Of a stretch of 64,000 nucleotides of DNA, positions 26,045 to 33,747 are shown piece by piece. The stretch spans positions 2,108,001 to 2,172,000 of the forward strand of contig CP119308.1 of NCBI GenBank assembly GCA_029203165.1, written 5' to 3'. Numbering within the stretch: position 1 is the first letter of the stretch; each line of letters opens with the position of its first letter. The position numbers and the translations under genes were made by a program. Source of the stretch: Candidatus Microbacterium colombiense. Its GTDB lineage: Bacteria > Actinomycetota > Actinomycetes > Actinomycetales > Microbacteriaceae. A model generated the notes under the pieces. It saw only the letters and a list, made by a program, of their open reading frames with translations, was not told the DNA's origin and ran no database searches.

Positions 26045-27960
26045 GTGAGATGACCGAACAGCTTTTCTCCACTGTGCTCGTCGCCAACCGCGGAGAGATC
26101 GCCAGACGGGTGATCCGCACCCTCCGCGAGCTCGGCATCCGCAGTGTCGCGGTGTACAGCGACGCCGATGCCGACTCGCCGCATGTGCGTGAGGCCGACG
26201 TCACCGTGCGGATCGGCCCCTCGCCCGCTGCCGACTCCTATCTCGACATCGGTGCCGTGATCTCTGCGGCTCGAGACTCCGGGGCGCAGGCGATCCACCC
26301 GGGATACGGGTTCCTCTCCGAGAGCGTGGGCCTCGCCGAGGCCTGCGCCGAGCACGGCATCGTGTTCATCGGACCGGATGTCACCGCGCTGCAGATCATG
26401 GGCGACAAGGCGAAGGCGCGTGAACACGTCGAGCGGAACGGTGTTCCGGTGGTGCCCGGGTTCGATGCGGCAGGACTGTCCGACGCCGAGATCACCACCG
26501 AGGCGGGGCGCATCGGCTATCCCCTGCTGGTGAAGCCCAGCGCCGGCGGCGGCGGAAAGGGCATGGAGGTCGTCTCCGACGCCGACGGCCTCACCACGGC
26601 GCTTGCATCGGCACGGCGTGTGGCCGCGTCGGCGTTCGGCGACGATGCGTTGATCCTCGAGCGTCTGATCCGCCGGCCGCGACACATCGAGGTGCAGGTG
26701 TTCGGAGACCGGCACGGTACCGTCATCGCCCTCGGCGAGCGCGAATGCACCCTGCAGCGTCGGCACCAGAAGGTGATCGAGGAGGCCCCGTCTGCAGGCC
26801 TGGCGAACGCGACCCGTGAGCGATTGCTCGCGGCCGCGGTGCGCGCCGCGGAGAGCGTCGCCTATGTCGGGGCGGGCACGGTGGAGTTCCTGATCGATGC
26901 GGATGCGCCCGACGAGGTGTTCTTCATCGAGATGAACACACGGCTGCAGGTGGAACACCCCGTCACGGAGGAAGTCACCGGCCTCGATCTCGTCGCACTG
27001 CAGCTGCAGGTCGCTGCGGGTGCACCCCTCGACCCCCCGCCGGCGCCACAGGGCCATGCCGTCGAGGCACGCATCTACGCCGAGTCGCCGGAGCGCGGCT
27101 TCCTGCCCTCGACCGGGACGGTGCTGCTGTTCGAGCCGCCTGCGGGAGTGCGTGTCGATGCCGCGATCGAGAGCGGTAGCGAGGTCACGGGGTTCTACGA
27201 TCCGATGATCGCCAAGGTCATCGCACATGCGGACGACAGAGCCACGGCACTCGCGCGCCTGGACGCGGCCCTGGGGCGCACCGTCGTGCTCGGTGTGGAC
27301 ACGAACATCGCGTTCCTGCGTCAGCTCTGCCAGAACGAGCGCGTGGTCGCGGGAGACCTCGACACCGGTCTCATCGAGACGTTGCTGCCTCTGGTCGCCG
27401 CAGTCCCGACGCCGGCGATGCTCTCGGCCGCGGCCCGTGTGGCGCCGACCGTGCACGAGCCGTTGCGCACCGCACCGTTGTGGCGTGAGCTCAGCGGGTG
27501 GCGGCTGGGGTCCGCGGAGCACCCCGTACCGTCACGCGACTTCCTGACCGACGACGAGGCACACGCGACCGGCGACCCGCAGGACCCCGAAGGCCTCTCC
27601 CCGCGCGCGGCGATCGACGCCGACGGCGCCGTGTGGGTCTCCTCCGACGGTCGCACGGCTCGACTCCGTCCGCTCGATCGCCGTGCAGCCCTCGAGCATC
27701 GGCTCGTGGCGGCGAAGACCGGCGAAACGATCGCAGAGCCGGAGGGGCGCGCTCCCATGCCCGGCAGCGTGGTAGCCGTCCACGTGGCGGACGGCTCGAC
27801 TGTCACTGCAGGAACACCCCTCGTCTCGATCGAGGCGATGAAGATGGAGCACCAGGTGCTCGCCCCCCATGACGGCACCGTTCAGCTGCTGGTTGCCGTC
27901 GGAGACCAGGTACGGCGTGACCAGACGGTCGCGAGGGTGACGACGGAGGAGACTCGATGA
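26041..27960 (+). CDS. accA1: Acyl-CoA carboxylase alpha subunit: biotin carboxylase plus biotin carrier
   Basis: This encodes 639 residues. The biotin carboxylase domain (LVANRGEIARRVIRTL, ATP-grasp loop GGGGKGMEVV, FIEMNTRLQVEHPVTEEVTG) is followed by a linker and a C-terminal BCCP domain with the biotinyl-lysine near 601 in SIEAMKMEHQV. It carboxylates biotin with ATP and bicarbonate and works with the beta subunit just upstream. GTG at 26041 overlaps the previous TGA; ATG at 26050 is an alternative. It overlaps the next gene by ATGA. Confidence 0.93.
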   Translation: MSEMTEQLFSTVLVANRGEIARRVIRTLRELGIRSVAVYSDADADSPHVREADVTVRIGPSPAADSYLDIGAVISAARDSGAQAIHPGYGFLSESVGLAEACAEHGIVFIGPDVTALQIMGDKAKAREHVERNGVPVVPGFDAAGLSDAEITTEAGRIGYPLLVKPSAGGGGKGMEVVSDADGLTTALASARRVAASAFGDDALILERLIRRPRHIEVQVFGDRHGTVIALGERECTLQRRHQKVIEEAPSAGLANATRERLLAAAVRAAESVAYVGAGTVEFLIDADAPDEVFFIEMNTRLQVEHPVTEEVTGLDLVALQLQVAAGAPLDPPPAPQGHAVEARIYAESPERGFLPSTGTVLLFEPPAGVRVDAAIESGSEVTGFYDPMIAKVIAHADDRATALARLDAALGRTVVLGVDTNIAFLRQLCQNERVVAGDLDTGLIETLLPLVAAVPTPAMLSAAARVAPTVHEPLRTAPLWRELSGWRLGSAEHPVPSRDFLTDDEAHATGDPQDPEGLSPRAAIDADGAVWVSSDGRTARLRPLDRRAALEHRLVAAKTGETIAEPEGRAPMPGSVVAVHVADGSTVTAGTPLVSIEAMKMEHQVLAPHDGTVQLLVAVGDQVRRDQTVARVTTEETR

Positions 27961-29108
27961 TGCAGGATCTGACCGAGGAGGAGCGCGAGCTCGCCGCCAT
28001 GGTGCGGGAGTTCGCCGAGACCGTCGTCGCACCGCAGTCGTACGAGGCCGATCGCACGCACACCTTGTCGATGGACGTGGTGGGGCAGATGGGCGATCTC
28101 GGGCTGTTCGGGCTTCCATTCCCCGAGGAGTACGGGGGACAGGGCGGCGACTACATGGCGCTCGGCATCGCGATCGAGGCGCTGGGACGTGTCGACCAGT
28201 CCATCGCGATCACGCTCGAGGCCGGAGTGAGTCTGGGCGCGATGCCCGTGTATCGGTTCGGTACCGAGGAACAGAAGCAGGAGCTCCTGCCGGATCTGCT
28301 CGCGGGTCGTGCGCTGGCGGGATTCGGACTCACCGAACCCGAGGCCGGAAGCGACGCGGGGGCGACGCGGACGACGGCGCGATTGGAGGGCGACTCCTGG
28401 GTCATCGATGGATCCAAGCAGTTCATCACGAACTCCGGAACTCCCCGCACGCGATTCGTCACCGTCACCGCGGTGACGGGTGTGGAGGATGGCCGCAAGG
28501 AGATCTCGACGATCATCGTGCCGAACGGCACGCCCGGATTCACGGTCGAAGCGCCGTACGACAAGGTGGGGTGGAACGCGTCCGACACACACCCGTTGAC
28601 GTTCGAGGGGGCCCGCGTTCCCGAGGGGAACCTTCTGGGCACGCGGGGGAGTGGCTTCCGGAACTTCCTCAGCATCCTCGATGAAGGACGCATCGCGATC
28701 GCGGCTCTCTCGACCGGTGCGGCCGAAGGATGCCTCGAGGCATCGGTCGAGTACGCCAAGAGCCGCACGATCTTCGGCAGCGCCTTGAGCACGCGTCAGA
28801 ATGCGCAGTTCACTCTTGCTCGGATGCGTGCCAGGGTGCACACCGCGCGACTCGCCTGGCACCATGCCGCGCGCCTGCGTGACGCCGGGCAGCCTTTCGC
28901 CGAACAGGCGGCCATCGCCAAGCTGGTCGCCGGCGAGGCAGCCATGGACAACGCGCGCGACGCCACCCAGATCTTCGGAGGGAACGGCTTCATGAACGAA
29001 TTCCCCGTCGCGCGCCACTACCGCGACTCGAAGATCCTGGAGATCGGTGAGGGCACGACCGAGGTGCAGCTGCTGATCATCGCGCGCGGCCTCGGTCTCG
29101 CCGGGTAG
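27957..29108 (+). CDS. Acyl-CoA dehydrogenase (isovaleryl-CoA type by context)
   Basis: This encodes 383 residues, an FAD flavoprotein that makes the 2,3-double bond of short acyl-CoAs. It shows FGLTEPEAGSDAGATRTTA (FAD-contact), DGSKQFITNSG, and the C-terminal IFGGNGFMNEFPVARHYRDSK followed by LEIGEGTTEVQ. The position between the carboxylase and the MaoC hydratase suggests isovaleryl-CoA, the leucine step that feeds the carboxylase. The stop codon TAG also forms the first three bases of the -10 hexamer for the next gene. Confidence 0.9.
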   Translation: MMQDLTEEERELAAMVREFAETVVAPQSYEADRTHTLSMDVVGQMGDLGLFGLPFPEEYGGQGGDYMALGIAIEALGRVDQSIAITLEAGVSLGAMPVYRFGTEEQKQELLPDLLAGRALAGFGLTEPEAGSDAGATRTTARLEGDSWVIDGSKQFITNSGTPRTRFVTVTAVTGVEDGRKEISTIIVPNGTPGFTVEAPYDKVGWNASDTHPLTFEGARVPEGNLLGTRGSGFRNFLSILDEGRIAIAALSTGAAEGCLEASVEYAKSRTIFGSALSTRQNAQFTLARMRARVHTARLAWHHAARLRDAGQPFAEQAAIAKLVAGEAAMDNARDATQIFGGNGFMNEFPVARHYRDSKILEIGEGTTEVQLLIIARGLGLAG

Positions 29109-29111
29109 CGT
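29106..29111 (+). promoter_or_regulatory. -10 element overlapping the upstream stop codon (leaderless maoC)
   Basis: TAGCGT starts with the TAG stop codon of the acyl-CoA dehydrogenase and is followed by GGCAGC and ATG 29118. An internal promoter within the operon is implied. Confidence 0.5.
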
Positions 29112-29117
29112 GGCAGC

Positions 29118-29603
29118 ATGACGACGCAGGACATCATCCAGCGGGGGCTCTACTACGAGGAATTCGTCGTGGATGCCCGCTACCTGCACCGGCCGGGGCG
29201 GACCGCCACCGAAGCGGACAACGTGCTGTTCACGACACTCACCATGAACACGCAGGCGCTACATCTTGACGCGGCGTTCTCCGATGCGCGCGAACCGTTC
29301 CACGCGCGTCTGATGAACTCCATGTGGACGCTGTCGACCATGGTGGGCGCCTCGGTCGCGCAGCTCACGCAGGGCACGCTGGTGGCACAGCTCGGACTCG
29401 GTGAGATCGCGTTCCCGCATCCGTTGTTCGCGGGCGATACGCTCTACACCGAGAGTGTCATCGTCGACAAGCGTCTCTCGTCGTCGCGGCCAGGTCAGGG
29501 AGTCGTGACGATCGCCCACACCGGGCGCAATCAGGACGGCACGGTGGTCGCGACCGCCACACGCTCCGTGCTCGTCGATGTACTCCCGGAAGGCTCGGCA
29601 TGA
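29118..29603 (+). CDS. MaoC-type enoyl-CoA hydratase
   Basis: This encodes 161 residues with a single hotdog fold. The MaoC-type hydratase signature appears as TEADNVLFTTLTMNTQALHLD, with later FPHPLFAGDTLYTES. In the matching M. tuberculosis locus the maoC-like gene (Rv2499c) neighbours citE and is thought to hydrate 3-methylglutaconyl-CoA; I infer the same here. The ATG lies 6 bases after TAGCGT and has no ribosome site. It overlaps the next gene by ATGA. Confidence 0.87.
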   Translation: MTTQDIIQRGLYYEEFVVDARYLHRPGRTATEADNVLFTTLTMNTQALHLDAAFSDAREPFHARLMNSMWTLSTMVGASVAQLTQGTLVAQLGLGEIAFPHPLFAGDTLYTESVIVDKRLSSSRPGQGVVTIAHTGRNQDGTVVATATRSVLVDVLPEGSA

Positions 29604-30415
29604 CGTTCTCCCTCGGTCCCGCGCTTCTGTTCTGCCCGGCTGATCGTCCTGAGAGGTTCGGCACAGCGCTCGAACGGGCGGACGCGGTCATCCTCGACCT
29701 GGAGGACGCGGTGCTGCCGGAGGCGAAGGCCTCCGCCCGTGGGAACCTGATCGATGCCGACGTCGATCCGGATCGGGTCATCGTGAGGGTGAACGCTCCG
29801 GGCACGGAGGCGTTCGTCTCCGATCTCGCCACGCTGAGTCAGACCGACTTCCGCACCGTGATGGTCGCCAAGACCGAGGACCCTGCTGCGCTGGACGCGT
29901 TCGATGCGCGTTTCTCGCTGATCGCACTCTGCGAGACTGCTCGAGGCGTGCACGCCGCCGATCGCATCGCAGCCCACCCGCAGATCGTCGCGATGATGTG
30001 GGGTGCGGAAGATCTCGTCGCCTCACTGGGCGGAACGTCGAGCCGGAGGGCGGACGGCGCCTACCGCGACGTCGCACGCTACTCGAGGTCCCGCGTGCTG
30101 ATCGAGGCGGGAGCGCAGGGGAAAGCGGCGATCGATGCGGTGCACATCGACCTCGATGACCAGCAGGGTCTCGCTCGCGAGGCGGAGGATGCCGCGGCAT
30201 CGGGCTTCGCCGCGACGGCCTGTATCCACCCGAATCAGGTCGCGGTGATCCGTGCCGCCTATCGCCCCGACGCGGACGCCGTGTCCTGGGCGCTCGCTGT
30301 GCTCGTCGCCGCAGAGTCGGAGCGCGGGGTGTTCCGCTTCCGCGGACGAATGATCGATGAGCCGGTGCTGCGCCACGCGCGTTCGGTGGTGAGCCGGGCG
30401 GGCGAGAACGGCTGA
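29600..30415 (+). CDS. citE: CitE-like HpcH/HpaI lyase (probable hydroxymethylglutaryl-CoA lyase)
   Basis: This encodes 271 residues of the citrate lyase beta-like TIM-barrel family. Marks are LFCPADRPERF, VILDLEDAVLPEAK, VIVRVNAPGTEAF, ALCETARGVHAAD, MMWGAEDLVASLGG and ACIHPNQVAVI. It lacks the CitD/CitF partners of true citrate lyase. The M. tuberculosis orthologue Rv2498c cleaves (R)-3-hydroxy-3-methylglutaryl-CoA in leucine catabolism and also citramalyl-CoA in itaconate breakdown. Location at the end of the leucine operon supports the same role here. Confidence 0.87.
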   Translation: MTFSLGPALLFCPADRPERFGTALERADAVILDLEDAVLPEAKASARGNLIDADVDPDRVIVRVNAPGTEAFVSDLATLSQTDFRTVMVAKTEDPAALDAFDARFSLIALCETARGVHAADRIAAHPQIVAMMWGAEDLVASLGGTSSRRADGAYRDVARYSRSRVLIEAGAQGKAAIDAVHIDLDDQQGLAREAEDAAASGFAATACIHPNQVAVIRAAYRPDADAVSWALAVLVAAESERGVFRFRGRMIDEPVLRHARSVVSRAGENG

Positions 30416-30440
30416 CCGCGCTCAGAGCGGCTGAGAGAGG

Positions 30441-31028
30441 TCAGAGCAGGACGACGGGCTCCAGCAGGCGGAGCGAGCCCGGAGACGCTTCGAAGCGGTG
30501 CACGGAGCCGTTGGCGAGAACGTCACCGACGCGGGGGAGTGTCCCTCCTGACACGTGATCGATCAGCGCACGGATCACTCCGCCGTGCGTCACGACGATG
30601 ACCGATTCGGCCGTGGGGGCGGACCTCCGCCGTGCATCTCTGGCGATCGCATGCAGCGCGGCGAGAGCGCGGACTCCGACAGCGTCCAACGATTCCGCAC
30701 CGGGTACTTCCGCATGCCAGTCGCCGAAGCTCTTGATGTAGTCGGGGACGAGCATTCCCTCGCCCTCGCCGAACTCGCGTTCACGCAGATCGGGGACGAT
30801 GCCGTCGATGCCGAGTCCGAGCTCCGCACCGATGATCTCGGCCGTCTCTCTGGCGCGAACGAGCGGGCTCGCATAGATCGAGTGGTGCTCGCCGCCTGCC
30901 AGCCGGCCCGCGGCCGCGCGCGCATCGGCACGCCCCGTCTCATTGAGGGGAATGTCGGTGGAACCTTGGATCCGCTTCGCGAGATTCCAGTCGGTCTGTC
31001 CGTGGCGGACGAGCGTGAGCAGAGTCAT
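30441..31028 (-). CDS. Histidine phosphatase family protein
   Basis: This encodes 195 residues. The phosphohistidine motif LVRHGQTDWN is at residues 6-14, with the second arginine in SPLVRARETAE, the acid in REREFGEGEG and the second histidine in VVTHGGVIR. It could be a phosphoglycerate-mutase-like broad phosphatase; the substrate is unknown. Its ATG overlaps the stop of the upstream sirtuin gene by four bases. Confidence 0.88.
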   Translation of the reverse strand: MTLLTLVRHGQTDWNLAKRIQGSTDIPLNETGRADARAAAGRLAGGEHHSIYASPLVRARETAEIIGAELGLGIDGIVPDLREREFGEGEGMLVPDYIKSFGDWHAEVPGAESLDAVGVRALAALHAIARDARRRSAPTAESVIVVTHGGVIRALIDHVSGGTLPRVGDVLANGSVHRFEASPGSLRLLEPVVLL

Positions 31029-31864
31029 CGGAGGAGCTCCTGAAGGGCGGGCAGCACATCGCTCGTGCCTGCGGCGATGGTCACATCTGCCCAGGCATCC
31101 GCACGTGTCGGCTCGCGGTTGATGATGATCAAGGGGATGTTGCGGCGGCGCGCACGCTCGACGAGTCGTACCCCGGAGTTGACGACGAGCGACGAGCCGG
31201 CGACGATCAACGCGGAGCTGGCGCGCAGTAGCGATTCCGCAGCGCGGAAACGGTCCTGGGGCACATACTCGCCGAAGAACACCACGTCAGGTTTGAGCAT
31301 TCCGGCGCACACCGTGCACACGGGGATGGTGAATCCTTCGGTGCTCTCCGGCAGTACGTCGCCGTCGGGCGCGAGAGCGACGTTCTCCGGCACGGTGATC
31401 CAGGGATTGAGCTCCTCGATCTGAGTGGCCACATCGCGACGGTCGAACACCTGACCACAGTGGAGACACAGCACGCGGCGCATCGTTCCGTGCACCTCGA
31501 TCACGTGGGAGCTTCCCGCCCGCAGATGCAGTCCGTCGACGTTCTGGGTGATCACTCCGGAGACGACGCCCGAGGTTTCCATCTCGGCGAGAGCGGAGTG
31601 TCCGGCATTCGGGCCCGCCTGGGCGAAGGCGCGCCAGCCCAGGTGTCCGCCCACCCAGTAGCGACGCCGCGCCGCTTCGTCGCCGAGGTACGTCTGGATG
31701 GTCATGGGATCGCTGCGGGTCCTGGCACCCTCTCCGCGATACGCGGGAATGCCGGAGTCCGTCGAGATGCCGGCGCCGGTGAGGAGAGCGACCCGTCGGC
31801 CCCGGAGCAGGTCAGCGGTCCGCGCGATGCGCTCATCCCGCACGTCATCCGTCATCACACTCAC
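31025..31864 (-). CDS. NAD-dependent protein deacylase, Sir2 family
   Basis: This encodes about 279 residues. The NAD site GAGISTDSGIPAYRG, TQNVDGLH, the catalytic histidine in VIEVHGTM and the zinc cysteines CLHCG/CTVCAG are all present, followed by KPDVVFFGE. It removes acyl groups from lysines and uses NAD. GGGGAGG precedes three possible starts: GTG 31864, GTG 31858 and ATG 31855. I give the longest; the spacing does not decide among them. It is translationally coupled to the phosphatase. Confidence 0.88.
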   Translation of the reverse strand: MSVMTDDVRDERIARTADLLRGRRVALLTGAGISTDSGIPAYRGEGARTRSDPMTIQTYLGDEAARRRYWVGGHLGWRAFAQAGPNAGHSALAEMETSGVVSGVITQNVDGLHLRAGSSHVIEVHGTMRRVLCLHCGQVFDRRDVATQIEELNPWITVPENVALAPDGDVLPESTEGFTIPVCTVCAGMLKPDVVFFGEYVPQDRFRAAESLLRASSALIVAGSSLVVNSGVRLVERARRRNIPLIIINREPTRADAWADVTIAAGTSDVLPALQELLR

Positions 31865-31942
31865 AGATCCTCCCCGAGAGATTCTACGGTGCCGCGGATG
31901 CCCGGGGAGCCGACGAGCGACGCCGTGCGGTAGGCCCACAGC

Positions 31943-32761
31943 ATGCGAGAGTTGACGTCTATGGAACTCCTACCCATCGACTCCGCGGATGATCCGCGCC
32001 TGGACGACTACCGAGGACTCACCGACACGGCTCTGCGCGCACTGTCGGAACCGGCCGGTGGGCTGTACATCGCCGAGTCGACGAAGGTCATCGCGCGCGC
32101 GGTCGCCTCGGGCCACCGACCGCGCTCGGTCCTCGTGCAGGAGCGTCGGGTCGACGACATCCGCGCGATCGTCGGAGCGTTCGACGTGCCGGTGTACGTC
32201 GTCCCCGATGACGTCGCCGAGACGGTGACCGGCTTCGCCGTGCACCGCGGCACGATCGCATCGATGCACCGGCCCGCATTGCCGAGCGTGCGCGAGGTGC
32301 TCGACGGCGCCTCCGTCGTGCTCATCCTCGAGAACATCGGCGACCACACCAATGTCGGAGCCGCGTTCCGTGCGGCCGCGGGTCTTGGCGCCGACGCCGT
32401 GCTGGTCTCTCCGGGCGGGGCGGATCCGCTCTACCGTCGCAGCGTGCGCGTGAGCATGGGCACGGTGTTCCAGGTGCCGTGGACCCGCATCACGGACTGG
32501 GAGTCCGCGGTGGTCGATCTCCATGCTGCCGGCTTCGACATCGCCGCGCTGGCGTTGCGCGACGACGGGGTGACGCTCGACGCCTACGTCGCCGATCGCC
32601 CCGAGCGCGTGGCACTCGTCATGGGGTCGGAGGGGGATGGTCTCTCCCGCACGGCGCTCGACGCTGCGGACACCGTCGTGACGATCCCGATGTCGGGCGG
32701 GGTCGACTCGCTCAATGTCGCCTCTGCGGCCGCGGTCGCGCTGTGGGCACTCACGACCTGA
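31943..32761 (+). CDS. TrmH/SpoU-family RNA 2'-O-methyltransferase
   Basis: This encodes 272 residues. The knotted SPOUT domain is shown by ENIGDHTNVGAAFRAAAGLGAD (motif 1), VMGSEGDGLS (motif 2) and IPMSGGVDSLNVASAAAVAL (motif 3). A substrate-binding domain precedes it. It methylates ribose of rRNA or tRNA with SAM. TAGGCC lies six bases before ATG 31943, a near match to the leaderless pattern found elsewhere in the window; ATG 31961 is the alternative. Confidence 0.87.
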   Translation: MRELTSMELLPIDSADDPRLDDYRGLTDTALRALSEPAGGLYIAESTKVIARAVASGHRPRSVLVQERRVDDIRAIVGAFDVPVYVVPDDVAETVTGFAVHRGTIASMHRPALPSVREVLDGASVVLILENIGDHTNVGAAFRAAAGLGADAVLVSPGGADPLYRRSVRVSMGTVFQVPWTRITDWESAVVDLHAAGFDIAALALRDDGVTLDAYVADRPERVALVMGSEGDGLSRTALDAADTVVTIPMSGGVDSLNVASAAAVALWALTT

Positions 32762-32768
32762 GTACGCG

Positions 32769-33596
32769 TCAGTCGCGTTCGCTCAGGATGATCGGGGAGG
32801 GCTCAGGTCGCTTCGCCACGAGGTTGTCGCCCGACGACTGGTGACGCAGGCGACGCAGCACCCAGGGCATCAGATGCTCACGCGCCCACCCCAGGTCGTC
32901 GCCGCGCGCTTCGCGCCATGTCTGCTGCGGGATCGGTGCCGGCTGCATCGCCTCCAGCGTGTTCGGCACGTTCAGGGCGCGAAGAGCCATGCGTGCCACC
33001 TCGTGATGCCCGAGCGCGTTGTAGTGCAGGCGGTCGTCGTCGAAGAACCGGGTGTCCTGCACGACCTTGAGCGCCCATTGATCGGCGACGATGCAGTCGT
33101 GGCGTTCGGCGATCGCCCGCACGTTCTCGTTGTAGATCGCGACCTTGCCCCGGAAGGCGCGGAACACCGGGGTGAACGCCGTGTCGATCCCGGTGAAGAG
33201 CAGGATCGCCGCGCCCGTGGAGGCGAGCCTGGTGACGGCGTCCTCCAGCTGCTCCGCGATCGCATCCGGATCGGTCCCGGGGCGGATGACGTCGTTGCCT
33301 CCGGCACAGATCGACACGAGGTCGGGATGCAAGGCGACGGCAGGCTCGATCTGGTCGGCCACGATCTGCGCGATGAGCTTGCCACGCACGGCGAGGTTCG
33401 CGTACGCGAAGTCGTCGACGTCCTGCGCGAGAACCTCCGCCACGCGGTCGGCCCAGCCGAGATGGTTGCCGGGACGCGCCGGATCGGGGTCGCCGATCCC
33501 TTCGGTGAACGAGTCGCCGATCGCGACGAATCGGCGCCAGGGATGGGGCGCGTCGTTGGGCACGTAAGGGGTCCGTGTCGAATCCTGGTCGGTCAT
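32769..33596 (-). CDS. SGNH/GDSL-type hydrolase
   Basis: This encodes 275 residues. Block I is FVAIGDSFTEG (Ser 29), block II is NLAVRGKL, block III is CAGGNDV and block V is DDDRLHYNALGHHEVA with the Asp-His pair. No signal peptide is seen, so it acts inside the cell as an esterase or lipase-like enzyme with unknown substrate. Its end faces the TrmH-like gene with an 7-base gap. Confidence 0.87.
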   Translation of the reverse strand: MTDQDSTRTPYVPNDAPHPWRRFVAIGDSFTEGIGDPDPARPGNHLGWADRVAEVLAQDVDDFAYANLAVRGKLIAQIVADQIEPAVALHPDLVSICAGGNDVIRPGTDPDAIAEQLEDAVTRLASTGAAILLFTGIDTAFTPVFRAFRGKVAIYNENVRAIAERHDCIVADQWALKVVQDTRFFDDDRLHYNALGHHEVARMALRALNVPNTLEAMQPAPIPQQTWREARGDDLGWAREHLMPWVLRRLRHQSSGDNLVAKRPEPSPIILSERD

Positions 33597-33734
33597 ACCG
33601 CTCTCCTTCGCGAACAGACGCGCCCGACGTTCAGCGAGGCGCAGAGACCGAGCCTACCCGTCGTCATCGGTGCGGCGAGGGGCACGCGCCGCTCCGATCC
33701 GACGCCGCGTGACGCCGGTGTCGGCGGCAGCGAT

Positions 33735-33740
33735 TATCGT
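33735..33740 (+). promoter_or_regulatory. -10 element of a leaderless message (helicase)
   Basis: TATCGT is followed by seven bases and ATG 33748. Confidence 0.5.
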
Positions 33741-33747
33741 TGTCACG

